This document shows positions 33,077 through 41,813 of a DNA stretch of 64,000 nucleotides, one piece after another; position 1 is the stretch's first letter, and the number at the start of each line of letters is the position of its first letter. The notes below the pieces were generated by a model. The model did not search any database, was not told the DNA's origin, and saw nothing but the letters and a program-made list of their open reading frames with translations. A program made the translations under genes and the position numbers. Origin of the DNA: Acutalibacter muris (GTDB lineage Bacteria; Bacillota; Clostridia; Oscillospirales; Acutalibacteraceae); assembly GCF_002201475.1 (NCBI RefSeq), contig NZ_CP021422.1, forward strand, positions 3,162,001-3,226,000. The letters are read 5' to 3'.

Positions 33077-33735
33077 TTTACCTCCCCCAGCACCCTGTGC
33101 AGCGCCTTGCGGCTCCTGTCCTCGGCCACGGCCACTAGCTCGTCCCCGGCGTGTAGCACCGTGGAGCCGTTGGGTATTGTCAGCTTCCCCTGGCGTATGA
33201 GGGATATCACCAGGGTGCCTTTTGGAAAGTCCACGTCCTTCAGCGCCCTTCCCTCCCAGGCCGTATCAGGCGGCAGGTTCATGGAGCATATCTCCCCCTT
33301 GCCCTGGTTCAGGCTGGCGATAAGGTGCATATGGGCGCTGTCGGCCTCCTGCTCTATGAGCTGCACCACCAGCTCCGTGCTGCTGACCACGTCCGTTATT
33401 CCCAGGGAACGGAAGGTCTCGGCGTTTCTGGGGTCGTTCACCCGGGCTATCACCTTTTTCGCTCCGAAGTGCCCCGCCGCCAGCTGGGCGGCTATCAGGT
33501 TCACCTGGTCCACCCCTGTGACGGCCATAACACAGTCGGCCCTCCTGGCCCCGGCGGCCTCCAGCACAGAGACAGTGCTGCCGTCCCCGGGGAACACCGC
33601 CGCGTCCAGTTCGTCCGCAAGCTTTTGACATCTGGCCCGGTCCTTTTCAATAAGGCACACCTCGTGCCGCCGCTCCAAAAGCAGGCGGGCAAGGCTGCGC
33701 CCAGCCTGCCCGCCGCCCACAACTATCATGCGCAT
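33073..33735 (-). CDS. TrkA-family potassium uptake regulatory subunit (second)
   Basis: 220 aa, a cytosolic RCK-type protein: Rossmann NAD-binding domain (MRMIVVGGGQAGRSLARLL, acidic residue after strand 2, CVMAVTGVDQVNLIA) and a C-terminal RCK_C/TrkA-C domain (PNGSTVLHAGDELVAVAED). Gates a Trk/Ktr channel in response to nucleotides. It overlaps the first TrkA gene by one base (TGATG). The membrane subunit TrkH/KtrB is not in the window. Confidence 0.9.
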   Translation of the reverse strand: MRMIVVGGGQAGRSLARLLLERRHEVCLIEKDRARCQKLADELDAAVFPGDGSTVSVLEAAGARRADCVMAVTGVDQVNLIAAQLAAGHFGAKKVIARVNDPRNAETFRSLGITDVVSSTELVVQLIEQEADSAHMHLIASLNQGKGEICSMNLPPDTAWEGRALKDVDFPKGTLVISLIRQGKLTIPNGSTVLHAGDELVAVAEDRSRKALHRVLGEVK

Positions 33736-34352
33736 CAGTCTATCCTCCTGCTTATCACCATCACGTCGCCCTCCATAAGTGCGATGCCCCCGGCGGTCTC
33801 CTTCAAGACAAACTCGCCGTCCGCCCTTATCACCGCGAAAATGCCGCAGTCAGGCAGGTCCACATTGTTTGTGGACTGGCCGAAGTACCTTCTTTCCACC
33901 GGGCGCAGCTCCAGAGAGACCGTGGCGTTGCCAAAATTCACCCGCTTGTTCTCCTGGCGGGACAGCAGGTCCGTCACCAGCTTGTCGCAGGCCATATTTG
34001 TGGGGCAGACCGTGCGCACGTCGCCGTCGAAGATATCCTCCCGTTCGGGGTCCGCCACCCTGGCGGCCACCCACTTCACCTTGAACAGCCGCTTGGCTAT
34101 CTGGCCCACGGCGATGTTCAGGTTGTCGTCCCCGGTGGTGACGGCCACCGCGTCACAGCTGTCTATCCCCGCCCTTCTCAGCACGTTCAGATCCATGGGG
34201 AAGCCCGCAAAGGTAACCCCGCCGAAGCCCGGTGGCAGCAGGGAGAGGTTCTCCGGGCTCTCGTCCACCACGGCCACGCCATGGCCCAGGCTGTCCAGGC
34301 GCTCCGCCACAGCCCGGCCCAGAAGGCCGCTGCCCACTATCAGCACATCCAT
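33735..34352 (-). CDS. TrkA-family potassium uptake regulatory subunit (first)
   Basis: 205 aa. Rossmann fold MDVLIVGSGLLGRAVAERLD with the adenine-binding acidic residue in AVVDES, then NLNIAVGQIAKRLF and a C-terminal RCK_C-like domain (FVLKETAGGIALMEGDVMVI). The start at 34352 is chosen because the family begins at MDVLIVG; a longer frame to 34433 reads Pro-rich noise through the preceding gene. It begins one base after the SH3 lipoprotein stop and overlaps the second TrkA gene. Confidence 0.9.
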   Translation of the reverse strand: MDVLIVGSGLLGRAVAERLDSLGHGVAVVDESPENLSLLPPGFGGVTFAGFPMDLNVLRRAGIDSCDAVAVTTGDDNLNIAVGQIAKRLFKVKWVAARVADPEREDIFDGDVRTVCPTNMACDKLVTDLLSRQENKRVNFGNATVSLELRPVERRYFGQSTNNVDLPDCGIFAVIRADGEFVLKETAGGIALMEGDVMVISRRID

Positions 34353-34353
34353 T

Positions 34354-34878
34354 TTACTCGCCGTCCTCGTTGTCGGAGCTGGCGCTGTTCGCGGTGTCTG
34401 TGCCCGTGCCGGTGGTGGGGGCGGGCGTGGCACTGGCCCCGGGCTCCTCCGAGGGCTCCGGCGTAGGCGTGGCGGCCACGCTTGTTTTAAGGGCGTTGTA
34501 CCGCTCCACGGTCACGTCTATCACCTTTACGTACTCCTCCGACACATAGCCCGTGCCGCCGTTATAGGACACCTGGTACCAGCCGTTCTGGGCCGTGTCC
34601 GTGAGAAGTGCCAGCTCGTCGCCGTTCTCCACAACGCCCAGTATATCCGCCTCGGTAGAGCCGGACTCCCGCACGTTCAGGGAGTCGTCCACCTCCACCC
34701 GCACGGCCTTGGCCGTGGGCAGCGGCGTCGGCGAGGGGGTGTTAATGGGTATAACAGCGGACGCGCCCGAAACCCCGGCGCTGCTGTCATCTTCCTTATC
34801 CTTATCACCGCCGCAGGCCGCAAGAGCCCCGGTGAGCACGCACCCGGCAACGAGCAGGGCAAGGCCCCTTTTCACCAT
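34354..34878 (-). CDS. SH3b-domain lipoprotein
   Basis: 174 aa. Lipoprotein signal peptide (MVKRGLALLVAG ... lipobox ALAAC), an Asp/Ser-rich linker, a bacterial SH3 domain (VDDSLNVRESGSTEADILG; WYQVSYNGGTGYVSEEYV) and a low-complexity Pro/Thr/Ser/Glu tail. The start at 34878 has GGGAGG upstream. SH3b domains usually bind cell-wall peptides. It directly precedes two trkA genes, a curious pairing; it may be just an operon neighbour. Confidence 0.8.
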   Translation of the reverse strand: MVKRGLALLVAGCVLTGALAACGGDKDKEDDSSAGVSGASAVIPINTPSPTPLPTAKAVRVEVDDSLNVRESGSTEADILGVVENGDELALLTDTAQNGWYQVSYNGGTGYVSEEYVKVIDVTVERYNALKTSVAATPTPEPSEEPGASATPAPTTGTGTDTANSASSDNEDGE

Positions 34879-35175
34879 AATTCCCTTTATCCTCCCGCTG
34901 TTTTCCTTTCCCATGCCGACCGAACCTTTCATTGCTTTCCCGCCTTCCCAACATTTATTTTTTATCGATTATATTACTTATGATCGCGTTCTTAACACTC
35001 TACAATTTATAGACGCGGGGCCCCTTCCCAAGGTAAGCCCTTCATTAAGAAAAATTTCCGCCCCCTTTTTCAAAATCTCTTATCATATATATTTTAACAT
35101 AATTTGCGGAAAAGTCCACCTGTATTTTCAAAAATCCGGTGGTTTCCGGCAACTTTTTTGGGGGGCGAAAATACG
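34879..35175. other. Divergent intergenic region
   Basis: About 300 AT-rich bases between the leftward lipoprotein/trkA operon and the rightward rpsB promoter. I see no gene; besides the rpsB promoter at its right edge, nothing stands out. Confidence 0.5.
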
Positions 35176-35205
35176 TTGACAAATTCCCAGCTTTTGTGGT
35201 ATAAT
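35176..35205 (+). promoter_or_regulatory. Promoter of rpsB-tsf
   Basis: TTGACA (35176-35181), 18-base spacer, TATAAT (35200-35205). About 100 bases of leader follow, with a small CCGGGG/CCCCGG stem-loop that could serve S2 autoregulation (inferred). Confidence 0.8.
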
Positions 35206-35306
35206 ACTAGTCGCCAAAACACACGCAGGAAAACGGCTCTGGTCCGGGGACCCCGGCACGCCGGAAAATTTCTTTTCTGCGGAGGAAAAACCAGGAGGTA
35301 ATTTAA

Positions 35307-36068
35307 ATGGCAGTAGTATCTATGAAGCAGCTTTTGGAGGCCGGCGTGCATTTCGGCCACCAGACCCGCCGCTGGAACCCGAAGATGGCTCCCTATATCT
35401 TCACCGAGCGCAACGGCATCTACATCATCGACTTGCAGAAGACCGTGCGCAAGCTGGAGGAGGCCTATAACTTTGTGCGGGACCTTTCCGCCGAGGGGAA
35501 GAACCTCCTCTTTGTGGGCACCAAGAAGCAGGCCCAGGAGAGCGTGAAGGAGGAGGCCCAGAGGGCCGGTGCATACTATGTGAACGCCAGATGGCTGGGC
35601 GGTATGCTGACAAACTTCACCACCATCCGCACCCGCATACAGCGCCTTGCCCAGCTGCGCAAGATGGAGGAGGACGGCACCTTCGAGCTCCTGCCCAAGA
35701 AGGAGGTCACCAAGCTCCAGCTGGAGATAGAGAAGCTGGAGAAGTACCTGGGCGGCATCAAGGAGATGCGCGGGTATCCCGGCGCCCTGTTCATTGTTGA
35801 CCCCCGCAAGGAGCGGATAGCCGTAAGCGAGGCCCGCAAGCTGGGTATCCCGATCGTGGCTATTGTCGACACCAACTGCGACCCGGACGAGATAGACTAT
35901 GTTATCCCCGGCAACGATGACGCTATCCGCGCCGTTAAGCTGATAGCCAGCGCCATGGCCGACGCGGTCATTGAGGGCCGCGAGGGTCAGATGGGCGCGG
36001 CCGCCCGCCAGGAGGAGGCCGAGGAGGACGAGAACGCCGGGGAGGCCGCAGAGCCCGCCGAGGAGTAA
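35307..36068 (+). CDS. rpsB: 30S ribosomal protein S2
   Basis: 253 aa, the complete S2 family ([54 protein letters not shown]) with a slightly long acidic C-terminal tail. Assembles late on the small subunit head. RBS AGGAGG. It is followed by tsf after a 158-base gap filled by a hairpin repeat, the usual rpsB-tsf operon. Confidence 0.98.
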   Translation: MAVVSMKQLLEAGVHFGHQTRRWNPKMAPYIFTERNGIYIIDLQKTVRKLEEAYNFVRDLSAEGKNLLFVGTKKQAQESVKEEAQRAGAYYVNARWLGGMLTNFTTIRTRIQRLAQLRKMEEDGTFELLPKKEVTKLQLEIEKLEKYLGGIKEMRGYPGALFIVDPRKERIAVSEARKLGIPIVAIVDTNCDPDEIDYVIPGNDDAIRAVKLIASAMADAVIEGREGQMGAAARQEEAEEDENAGEAAEPAEE

Positions 36069-36078
36069 GTTGCGCGGT

Positions 36079-36147
36079 CAAGGGGCGTTAGGCCCCTTGC
36101 AGGGTTTGGGGCAGAGCCCCAAGGTCCTGCGCGACAGCGCCAAAAAA
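36079..36147. repeat. Dispersed palindromic repeat, inverted copy 1
   Basis: Hairpin CAAGGGGC/GCCCCTTG (36079-36099) and hairpin TTGGGGC/GCCCCAA (36106-36122), followed by GCGCGACAGCGCCAAAA. Read on the minus strand, 41 bases match 37626-37666 with a single difference. It lies between rpsB and tsf and may attenuate tsf transcription. Confidence 0.85.
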
Positions 36148-36226
36148 CGCTAAAGAAGAAATAAAATATAGTTATTTTCGCAGAAAATGACTATAACACC
36201 CCAAATATAGGAAGGAAGTAATCCCC

Positions 36227-37141
36227 ATGAATTTCACAGCCAAAGACGTAGCCGCCCTCCGCGAAAAGACCGGCTGCGGCATGATGGACTGCAAGAAGGC
36301 CCTCACCGAAGCCGAGGGCAACATGGACAAGGCCATTGACCTTCTTCGCGAGAAGGGCCTTGCCGCCGCCACCAAGAAGGCCGGAAGGATAGCCGCCGAG
36401 GGCGTAGCCTTCGCCAAGGTAAGCGACTGCGGCAAGGTGGCCGCCGTTATCGAGGTCAACGCCGAGACCGACTTCGTGGCCAAGAACGCCGAGTTCCAGG
36501 CTTTCGTACAGACCGCCGCCGACACCGTCATCGCCGAGAACCCCGCCGACGTGGACGCTCTGCTCCAGAGCAAAGCCGCCGGCAGCGAGATGACCGTGGG
36601 CGAGCTGCTCACCGAGAAGATACAGACCATCGGCGAGAACATCAAGGTCCGCCGCTTTGCCCGCTATGAGGGCGCTGTGACCTCCTACGTCCACGCTGGG
36701 GGCCGCATCGGCGTTATCGTGAAGTTTGCCGTTGATGACAGCATCGTTGCTACCGAGGGCTTCAAGACCTACGCCCACAATGTGGCCATGCAGATAGCCG
36801 CCCTGAACCCCGAGTACCTGGACGAGTCCTCCGTGCCCGCCGAGCGGGTGCAGAAGGAGAAGGACATCCTCACCCAGCAGATAGTGGACGAGGGCAAGCC
36901 CGCCAATATCGCCGAGAAGATAGTCACCGGCCGTCTCCAGAAGTTCTTTAAGGAGATTTGCCTTGTGGACCAGGCCTATGTGCAGGACGGCAATATGAGC
37001 GTGAAGCAGTACACCGACAGCGTCGCCAAGGAGCTGGGCGGCGACATCAGGATAGAGGCTTTCACCCGCTTCGAGAAGGGCGAGGGTCTTGAGAAGCGCG
37101 AGGACAACTTCGCCGAGGAGATCGCCAGCATGGTGAAGTAA
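36227..37141 (+). CDS. tsf: Translation elongation factor Ts
   Basis: 304 aa, full EF-Ts: N-terminal UBA-like domain (VAALREKTGCGMMDCKKALT), the TDFVAKNAEF motif that contacts EF-Tu near residue 82, core and coiled-coil regions. Recycles EF-Tu from the GDP form. RBS GGAAGG. Follows rpsB and ends in a strong terminator. Confidence 0.98.
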   Translation: MNFTAKDVAALREKTGCGMMDCKKALTEAEGNMDKAIDLLREKGLAAATKKAGRIAAEGVAFAKVSDCGKVAAVIEVNAETDFVAKNAEFQAFVQTAADTVIAENPADVDALLQSKAAGSEMTVGELLTEKIQTIGENIKVRRFARYEGAVTSYVHAGGRIGVIVKFAVDDSIVATEGFKTYAHNVAMQIAALNPEYLDESSVPAERVQKEKDILTQQIVDEGKPANIAEKIVTGRLQKFFKEICLVDQAYVQDGNMSVKQYTDSVAKELGGDIRIEAFTRFEKGEGLEKREDNFAEEIASMVK

Positions 37142-37152
37142 GAAAGAATTTT

Positions 37153-37180
37153 GAGGGACGCTCGTGGGAGCGTCCCTCTT
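37153..37180 (+). terminator. Terminator after tsf
   Basis: Perfect 11-bp stem GAGGGACGCTC / GAGCGTCCCTC with GTGG loop, then TTTGTTT. Confidence 0.88.
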
Positions 37181-37202
37181 TGTTTATTATTGGGAGGTAA
37201 GA

Positions 37203-37566
37203 CTGGACGAATACTATGAACTATACATGAAGTGCTTTCCGGAGCACCCCACCACCCCGGAGGTTTTCAGCGCAAAGCTCAGGCCGGAGCTGGCGCATAT
37301 AGTTGAACGCCGGGAAAACGGTAAGCTGGTAGGCTTTGCGTTTGTGCACAGCGGCCCTATACCCTTGCTCTGTGTGGAGAGCCGCCGGGGCCGGGGCACA
37401 GGCTCCGGGCTACTTGAGGAGTGCGAGGGGTATCCGGGGGAGCGGGGATATGCCCGCTGATCGGACAAGCATAAATATGTCCCTGAATCTTCACGACTAT
37501 GAGCTCGACAAGCTGAGCCCCCCGGACAGCGTGTGGGAGCATTGGGTGCGTGGGAGTGGAGGGTGA
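37203..37566 (+). pseudogene. GNAT acetyltransferase remnant with internal deletion
   Basis: The first frame (from a CTG at 37203, GGGAGG upstream) reads a GNAT N-terminus (DEYYELYMKCFPEHP; the acetyl-CoA loop as RRGRGTGSGLLEECEGY) and stops at 37460, right after RGYAR. A second frame continues with TSINMSLNLHDYELDKL, a sequence like the C-terminal part of the same family, to a stop at 37566. The switch lies at the GGATATGCCCGC segment. About 50-60 codons of the GNAT core are missing. Non-functional. Confidence 0.65.
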
Positions 37567-37585
37567 GAAGAAGCTGTAAAGCAAA

Positions 37586-37617
37586 TTGGCTTTCCGAAAG
37601 GAAAGCCAAAGTTTTTT
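37586..37617 (+). terminator. Terminator with GAAA tetraloop
   Basis: Perfect 10-bp stem TTGGCTTTCC / GGAAAGCCAA closed by GAAA, then TTTTTT. Confidence 0.85.
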
Positions 37618-37625
37618 GTGTACAC

Positions 37626-37688
37626 TTTTGGCGCTGTCGCGCAAGACCTTGGGGCTCTGCCCCAAACTCCGCAACCTTTGAAAAGGTT
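37626..37688. repeat. Dispersed palindromic repeat, inverted copy 2
   Basis: TTTTGGCGCTGTCGCGCAAG, then hairpin TTGGGGC/GCCCCAA and hairpin AACCTTT/AAAGGTT. The first 41 bases match copy 1 (36107-36147) in inverted orientation with one difference; the second hairpin differs in sequence but not in position. It lies between the GNAT remnant and the convergent era gene. Confidence 0.85.
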
Positions 37689-37714
37689 GACGAAACTTTT
37701 ACCCTTCGCTCCCC

Positions 37715-38620
37715 TTATATCTCCAGGTCTCTTAGGGAGAACCCCATCCCTTGCAGCGTCTCCGGCCGCTGCCGCCAATCCTCCTTCACCTTTACCCAAA
37801 GCTGCAAGTTTACCCTGCACCCAAAAAACTCCTCCAGGTCCCTCCGGGCCGCGCTGCCTATCCTTTTCAACATCTCCCCGCCCTTGCCAATCAGGATACC
37901 CTTATGGTTGGGCTTCTCGCAGTACAGGGTCACGTGTATCTCCAAAAGCTCCCCCTTTTCCTGCATATGCTCCGTCACCGCCGCCACCCCATGGGGCACC
38001 TCCTGCTCCAAAAGCCGCAGCGCCTTCTCCCGCACCAGCTCCGCCGCCAGCACAGGCTCCGTCTGGTCGGTCAGCGTGTCCTCCGGGAAGAGCCATCCTC
38101 CCGGCAGGGTCAGTCCCTTCAGCTCATCGAGAAGCGCGTCCATGCCGTCGCCCTTCTCCGCCGACACAGGCACCACCGCCTCGAAGTCATAGAGCCCCGA
38201 ATACTCTGCTATCTGCTCCATAAGCCGGGTCTTGTCCCCCAAAAGGTCTGTCTTATTTATGGCCAGCACCGCCGGAATATGCCCCTTTTTGAACCGCCCG
38301 ATAAGCTCCTCGTCGGCCTTGGACAGAGGTGCGCCCGCCTGCGCCACCAAAAGGCAGGAGTCCACTCCCTCTATGGCCGCCGTCACCGAGCGCAGCATAT
38401 AGTCCCCCAAGGAGTTCCTGGGCTTCAAAAGCCCCGGCGTGTCCAAAAACACCAGCTGGTCCTCCCCCTCTGTCAGCACGCCCATTATCCGCGTGCGGGT
38501 GGTCTGTGGCTTCTTGGAAACGATGGCTATCTTCTCCCCGATTAGCTTATTCAGTATGGTGGATTTCCCCACATTGGGCCGCCCCACAATGGCGATGTAT
38601 GCTGATTTTTGATTATCCAT
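37715..38620 (-). CDS. era: GTPase Era
   Basis: 301 aa. G1 GRPNVGKSTILN, G3 DTPG, G4 NKTD, then a C-terminal KH RNA-binding domain (KGILIGKGGEMLKRIG). Binds the 3' end of 16S rRNA and helps assemble the small subunit. Normal length. It ends the leftward yqfC-yqfD-phoH-ybeY-dgkA cluster, the usual Firmicutes context, with several small unknown genes placed before it. Confidence 0.97.
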   Translation of the reverse strand: MDNQKSAYIAIVGRPNVGKSTILNKLIGEKIAIVSKKPQTTRTRIMGVLTEGEDQLVFLDTPGLLKPRNSLGDYMLRSVTAAIEGVDSCLLVAQAGAPLSKADEELIGRFKKGHIPAVLAINKTDLLGDKTRLMEQIAEYSGLYDFEAVVPVSAEKGDGMDALLDELKGLTLPGGWLFPEDTLTDQTEPVLAAELVREKALRLLEQEVPHGVAAVTEHMQEKGELLEIHVTLYCEKPNHKGILIGKGGEMLKRIGSAARRDLEEFFGCRVNLQLWVKVKEDWRQRPETLQGMGFSLRDLEI

Positions 38621-38647
38621 AGTTTTCCTTTTTAATAATATAAATTT

Positions 38648-39115
38648 TTAGTATACGGGTATCTCTCCCCGATAGTTCTCAGCCCGCTCAAGCAATGGCC
38701 CGTGGTGCCCCAAGGTAAAGGCGATATCGCTGCTGCGTATGCACATCAGCTCGTCCCCCGGCGCGATTTTCTGCCTTTCCAGCATGGAGCCGGTGAGTTT
38801 CAGCCGGCCCCCCGGCGACACCGCCAGCCAACAGTAGCTCCTGCCCTTGTACCCCACGAACTCCCCCTCGGGAATGGTATAGTCCCGAAGCTCTCGCATA
38901 TCCTCAAGTATATGCGAGAGCTTCGACGGCAAAAGCAATCCCTTTCTGGTAACGCAGAACCCCCCGGTAGCCTTGGCCCCGGTAAAAAGATACACCCGCC
39001 CCTCACAGCAGATATCATACTCCTCCACCGCCTGTGGCGGCAGACAGAGACTCCCGTCCTCCCGCACCAGCGACTTTCCGAACACAAACTTCCCGCCTTT
39101 ATTAAGCTGCGGCAT
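38648..39115 (-). CDS. Conserved unknown protein with AbrB/SpoVT-like C-terminus
   Basis: 155 aa. Start at 39115 preferred (GGAGGG just upstream; the earlier GTG at 39130 has no site). The protein has two similar halves resembling swapped-hairpin AbrB-type beta strands: SLCLPPQAVEEYDI and GRLKLTGSMLERQKIAPGDE with IRSSDIAFTLG. That suggests an AbrB-like, possibly DNA-binding, fold. Two Cys (DICCEGR). It lies 27 bases before era in the same operon. Function unknown. Confidence 0.65.
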   Translation of the reverse strand: MPQLNKGGKFVFGKSLVREDGSLCLPPQAVEEYDICCEGRVYLFTGAKATGGFCVTRKGLLLPSKLSHILEDMRELRDYTIPEGEFVGYKGRSYCWLAVSPGGRLKLTGSMLERQKIAPGDELMCIRSSDIAFTLGHHGPLLERAENYRGEIPVY

Positions 39116-39145
39116 AAACCCTCCATTCACTATCGGTCAAAAATC

Positions 39146-39277
39146 TCATCCCTCAAGCGCCTTGAGTATAGCGCCCCGCTCCCGCGCCGCAAACTCCCGG
39201 AACGCCGCGAACCGCTCCTCATATGCGCGCCTCTCCTCCTGGGTGATACCGTGCTCCCCCTCAGCCGCGCGCACCAT
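39146..39277 (-). CDS. Small helical protein, unknown
   Basis: 43 aa from ATG 39277, which has AAGGGAGA eight bases upstream; a longer frame to 39382 would run inside the upstream gene. The product is a charged helix rich in Glu, Arg and Ala (TQEERRAYEERFAAFREF). It lies 14 bases after the upstream gene and 30 before the AbrB-like gene. I do not recognise it. Confidence 0.5.
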   Translation of the reverse strand: MVRAAEGEHGITQEERRAYEERFAAFREFAARERGAILKALEG

Positions 39278-39291
39278 GGCACATTCTCCCT

Positions 39292-39696
39292 TCACGTTCC
39301 GGCCTTTTGCCCCAATAAAACAATCTCGCACAAATCGTTTCGCTTCCACTTTAGCACCGCCCGGATGTCGCCGTTCGAGCATTGCTCCGGCTCCCTTATC
39401 TTCAAGGTCACGCCGGCGTAAATATCCCCCGGAGACACCTTATCATAGACCTCCTGTTCGGTCTTAAAAGTAATCCTGTCATAAGACAAATTATAGTCTT
39501 CTATGAGCCAGTCCTCCAAAGCGACCGTCAGATAGTACCCATCCTCATCATGAAACTTTTCTGCAATTCTGTCAATGGAAAGGGTCGTATAGATCACCGG
39601 CCCGTCTTTTTCCGCGCCGCTAACCACAGCAAGCCACCCCGCGCCTATCATAACACACACCAGTATAACCGCCGCTATGCCCACTCTTTTCCTCAT
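39292..39696 (-). CDS. Single-pass membrane protein, unknown
   Basis: 134 aa with an N-terminal membrane anchor or uncleaved signal (VGIAAVILVCVMIGAGWLAV) and an extracytoplasmic domain of about 100 residues (DGYYLTVALEDWLIEDYNL). It follows dgkA after seven bases. Family not recognised. Confidence 0.6.
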   Translation of the reverse strand: MRKRVGIAAVILVCVMIGAGWLAVVSGAEKDGPVIYTTLSIDRIAEKFHDEDGYYLTVALEDWLIEDYNLSYDRITFKTEQEVYDKVSPGDIYAGVTLKIREPEQCSNGDIRAVLKWKRNDLCEIVLLGQKAGT

Positions 39697-39703
39697 CGTT
39701 CCC

Positions 39704-40174
39704 TCACTCCCTCTTGAGCGGCACTACAAAAACCAGCACAAAGCTTGCCGCCACCGCCCCCCCAAAGGCCCCCAGCTTCCAGCCTGTCCCGGCTATGTCC
39801 AAAATGGCCGCCCACAGCTCCGGGCGCAGCAAAACTGCCCCGCCCACAAGCGCGGCGAAAATCGCGCATAACAGCACAGCCCCAGCGGCCAGGTCTTTGA
39901 CCCTGCCTATCCCGGGGTTCTGCTCCTTACACACATGGTCGCACAGCTTCTCCACGGCGGTATTCATGGTCTCCGCTCCAGTGACAAGGCCCATCGAGAG
40001 CAGCAGACAGGCCAACTCCCCGCCGCTGACGCCAATTTTAAACGCGAAGAACAGCACATACCCGCAGGCTGTCAGGTGTATGCGCATATTCCTCTCAGAG
40101 CAAAGACAGAGCCATACCCCTCTTGCCGCGTCCCTAAAGCTGTGCAGTAAGCTCCGCCTTTTCTCGGGTCTCAT
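39704..40174 (-). CDS. dgkA: Diacylglycerol/undecaprenol kinase (DgkA family)
   Basis: 156-aa integral membrane kinase. N-terminal amphipathic helix (SFRDAARGVWLCLCSERNMRIH) and three membrane helices, with the family motif AETMNTAVEKLCD that binds the lipid head and ATP. In Gram-positives it phosphorylates undecaprenol. Its start overlaps the ybeY stop by ATGA, as in related clusters. Confidence 0.92.
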   Translation of the reverse strand: MRPEKRRSLLHSFRDAARGVWLCLCSERNMRIHLTACGYVLFFAFKIGVSGGELACLLLSMGLVTGAETMNTAVEKLCDHVCKEQNPGIGRVKDLAAGAVLLCAIFAALVGGAVLLRPELWAAILDIAGTGWKLGAFGGAVAASFVLVFVVPLKRE

Positions 40175-40671
40175 TCCTCTGGGGCGTAGCTCCCGCTGGC
40201 GGGCAGGCCCAGCTCCCGCATGACCCGCTCCTCCTTCTCCCGCATACGCACCCGGGCCATACCGCCCTCCTCGTGGTCATAGCCCAGCAGGTGCAGCATG
40301 GAGTGGGCCGTCAGATACCCTATTTCCCGCTCCAAGGTGTGGCCATAGGTCCTCGCCTGCTCCATGGCCTTGGGAATGGAGATGACAATGTCCCCCAGTA
40401 TCTTCGCGCCGGTCTCGTGGTTCACGTCGTAGCTGCCCTCCTCGCCCATGGGGAAGGACAGCACGTCCGTCACCGAGTCCTTGTCGCGGTACTGCCGGTT
40501 CATCTCTTTTATCTGGTCGTTGTCCACAAAGCTTACGCTTATCTCCGCCGGGTCCGGGAAGCCCTCCAGCTGGAGCACCGCGTGGCAGCAACGCCGGATA
40601 AGCATACGCACCCCGGTGGGCACCCTGACCTGCTTCTGCCGGTTTGAAATGATCACCCTTATCTTCTCCAT
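40171..40671 (-). CDS. ybeY: Endoribonuclease YbeY (16S rRNA maturation)
   Basis: 166 aa. Zinc motif HSMLHLLGYDHEE (three histidines) near residue 128, plus VTDVLSFPMG. Single-strand endoribonuclease in 16S 3'-end processing. It lies between phoH and dgkA; the 37-base gap after phoH suggests one transcript. Confidence 0.95.
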   Translation of the reverse strand: MEKIRVIISNRQKQVRVPTGVRMLIRRCCHAVLQLEGFPDPAEISVSFVDNDQIKEMNRQYRDKDSVTDVLSFPMGEEGSYDVNHETGAKILGDIVISIPKAMEQARTYGHTLEREIGYLTAHSMLHLLGYDHEEGGMARVRMREKEERVMRELGLPASGSYAPEE

Positions 40672-40708
40672 ATTACTCTATCCTTTCCCCGGCCGCCGCC
40701 GGTGATTC

Positions 40709-41668
40709 TCACTGCCTGGCCTTCGCCGCGCGCTCATAGGCCCTTATAATGTCCTGCACCAGCTTATGGCGCACCACGTCCTTCTCGGTGAACTTGAATA
40801 TGGCGATGTCCTCCACCCCCCGCAGCACCCGCACAGCCTCCTTCAAGCCGCTGCGCTTGCCGTCGGGCAGGTCTATCTGGGTCACGTCCCCGGTTATCAC
40901 CATCTTGGAGTTGAAGCCAAGGCGGGTCAGAAACATCTTCATCTGCTCCCCTGTGGTGTTCTGGGCCTCGTCCAGTATGATAAAGCTGTCGTCCAAGGTC
41001 CGCCCGCGCATATAGGCCAAGGGGGCCACCTCGATATTCCCCCGCTCCACGTACCGTGCGTAGGTCTCCGCCCCCAGCATATCGAACAGCGCGTCGTACA
41101 GGGGCCTTAAATAGGGGTCCACCTTCTGCTGCAAATCCCCCGGGAGAAAGCCCAGCTTCTCCCCGGCCTCCACCGCCGGGCGGGTCAGTATTATCCTGTT
41201 CACCTGCTGGGCCCGAAAGGCCGTCACGGCCATGGCCACCGCAAGATAGGTCTTGCCGGTGCCCGCGGGGCCCACCCCTATGGTGACGGTATTATTCTTG
41301 ATATTGTCGCAGTAGGTCCGCTGGCCCACGGTCTTGGGCTTTATGGGCTTGCCCTTGGCGGTTATGCAGATACAGTCCCCCGCAAGCCTTGCCACCTTCT
41401 CCTCGCTGTCCTCGGCCACCATGCTCATGCAGTACCGCACGTTCTGGTCGCTAAGGCTCTCTCCCGCGCCGATAAGGGTGATAAGGCTACGGACGGCCCT
41501 TGCGGCCCGGTCCACCTTCTCCTGGTCCTCCCCGGTTATCTTCAGCTCCTGGTCCCTTACCACCACGGCCACGCCGTACTCATGCTCAATAAGCCGCATA
41601 TTGCCGTCAATGCTGCCGAACAGCTCCGCAGCCTGCTCTATCCTGTCAAGATCGATTTTCACTTCCAA
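40709..41668 (-). CDS. PhoH-like ATPase
   Basis: 319 aa. A KH-like N-terminal region, then the PhoH P-loop domain: Walker A GPAGTGKTYLA near residue 137 and Walker B FIILDEAQNTT. The usual partner of YbeY in RNA metabolism. In most Firmicutes a pgpH (yqfF) gene stands between phoH and ybeY; here it is absent. Confidence 0.93.
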   Translation of the reverse strand: MEVKIDLDRIEQAAELFGSIDGNMRLIEHEYGVAVVVRDQELKITGEDQEKVDRAARAVRSLITLIGAGESLSDQNVRYCMSMVAEDSEEKVARLAGDCICITAKGKPIKPKTVGQRTYCDNIKNNTVTIGVGPAGTGKTYLAVAMAVTAFRAQQVNRIILTRPAVEAGEKLGFLPGDLQQKVDPYLRPLYDALFDMLGAETYARYVERGNIEVAPLAYMRGRTLDDSFIILDEAQNTTGEQMKMFLTRLGFNSKMVITGDVTQIDLPDGKRSGLKEAVRVLRGVEDIAIFKFTEKDVVRHKLVQDIIRAYERAAKARQ

Positions 41669-41813
41669 TTTCTATAATTACCTTTCGCGCTTTTTATATC
41701 TGAAGCTTGTATCTAAAGACCAGCTTTATTTAAAACATTATACCATAAAGCGACCCAAAAGTTCAAGCCCAAATCCTATGAAAGTTCTCCAAAAATATCG
41801 CAAAATGTTTGGG

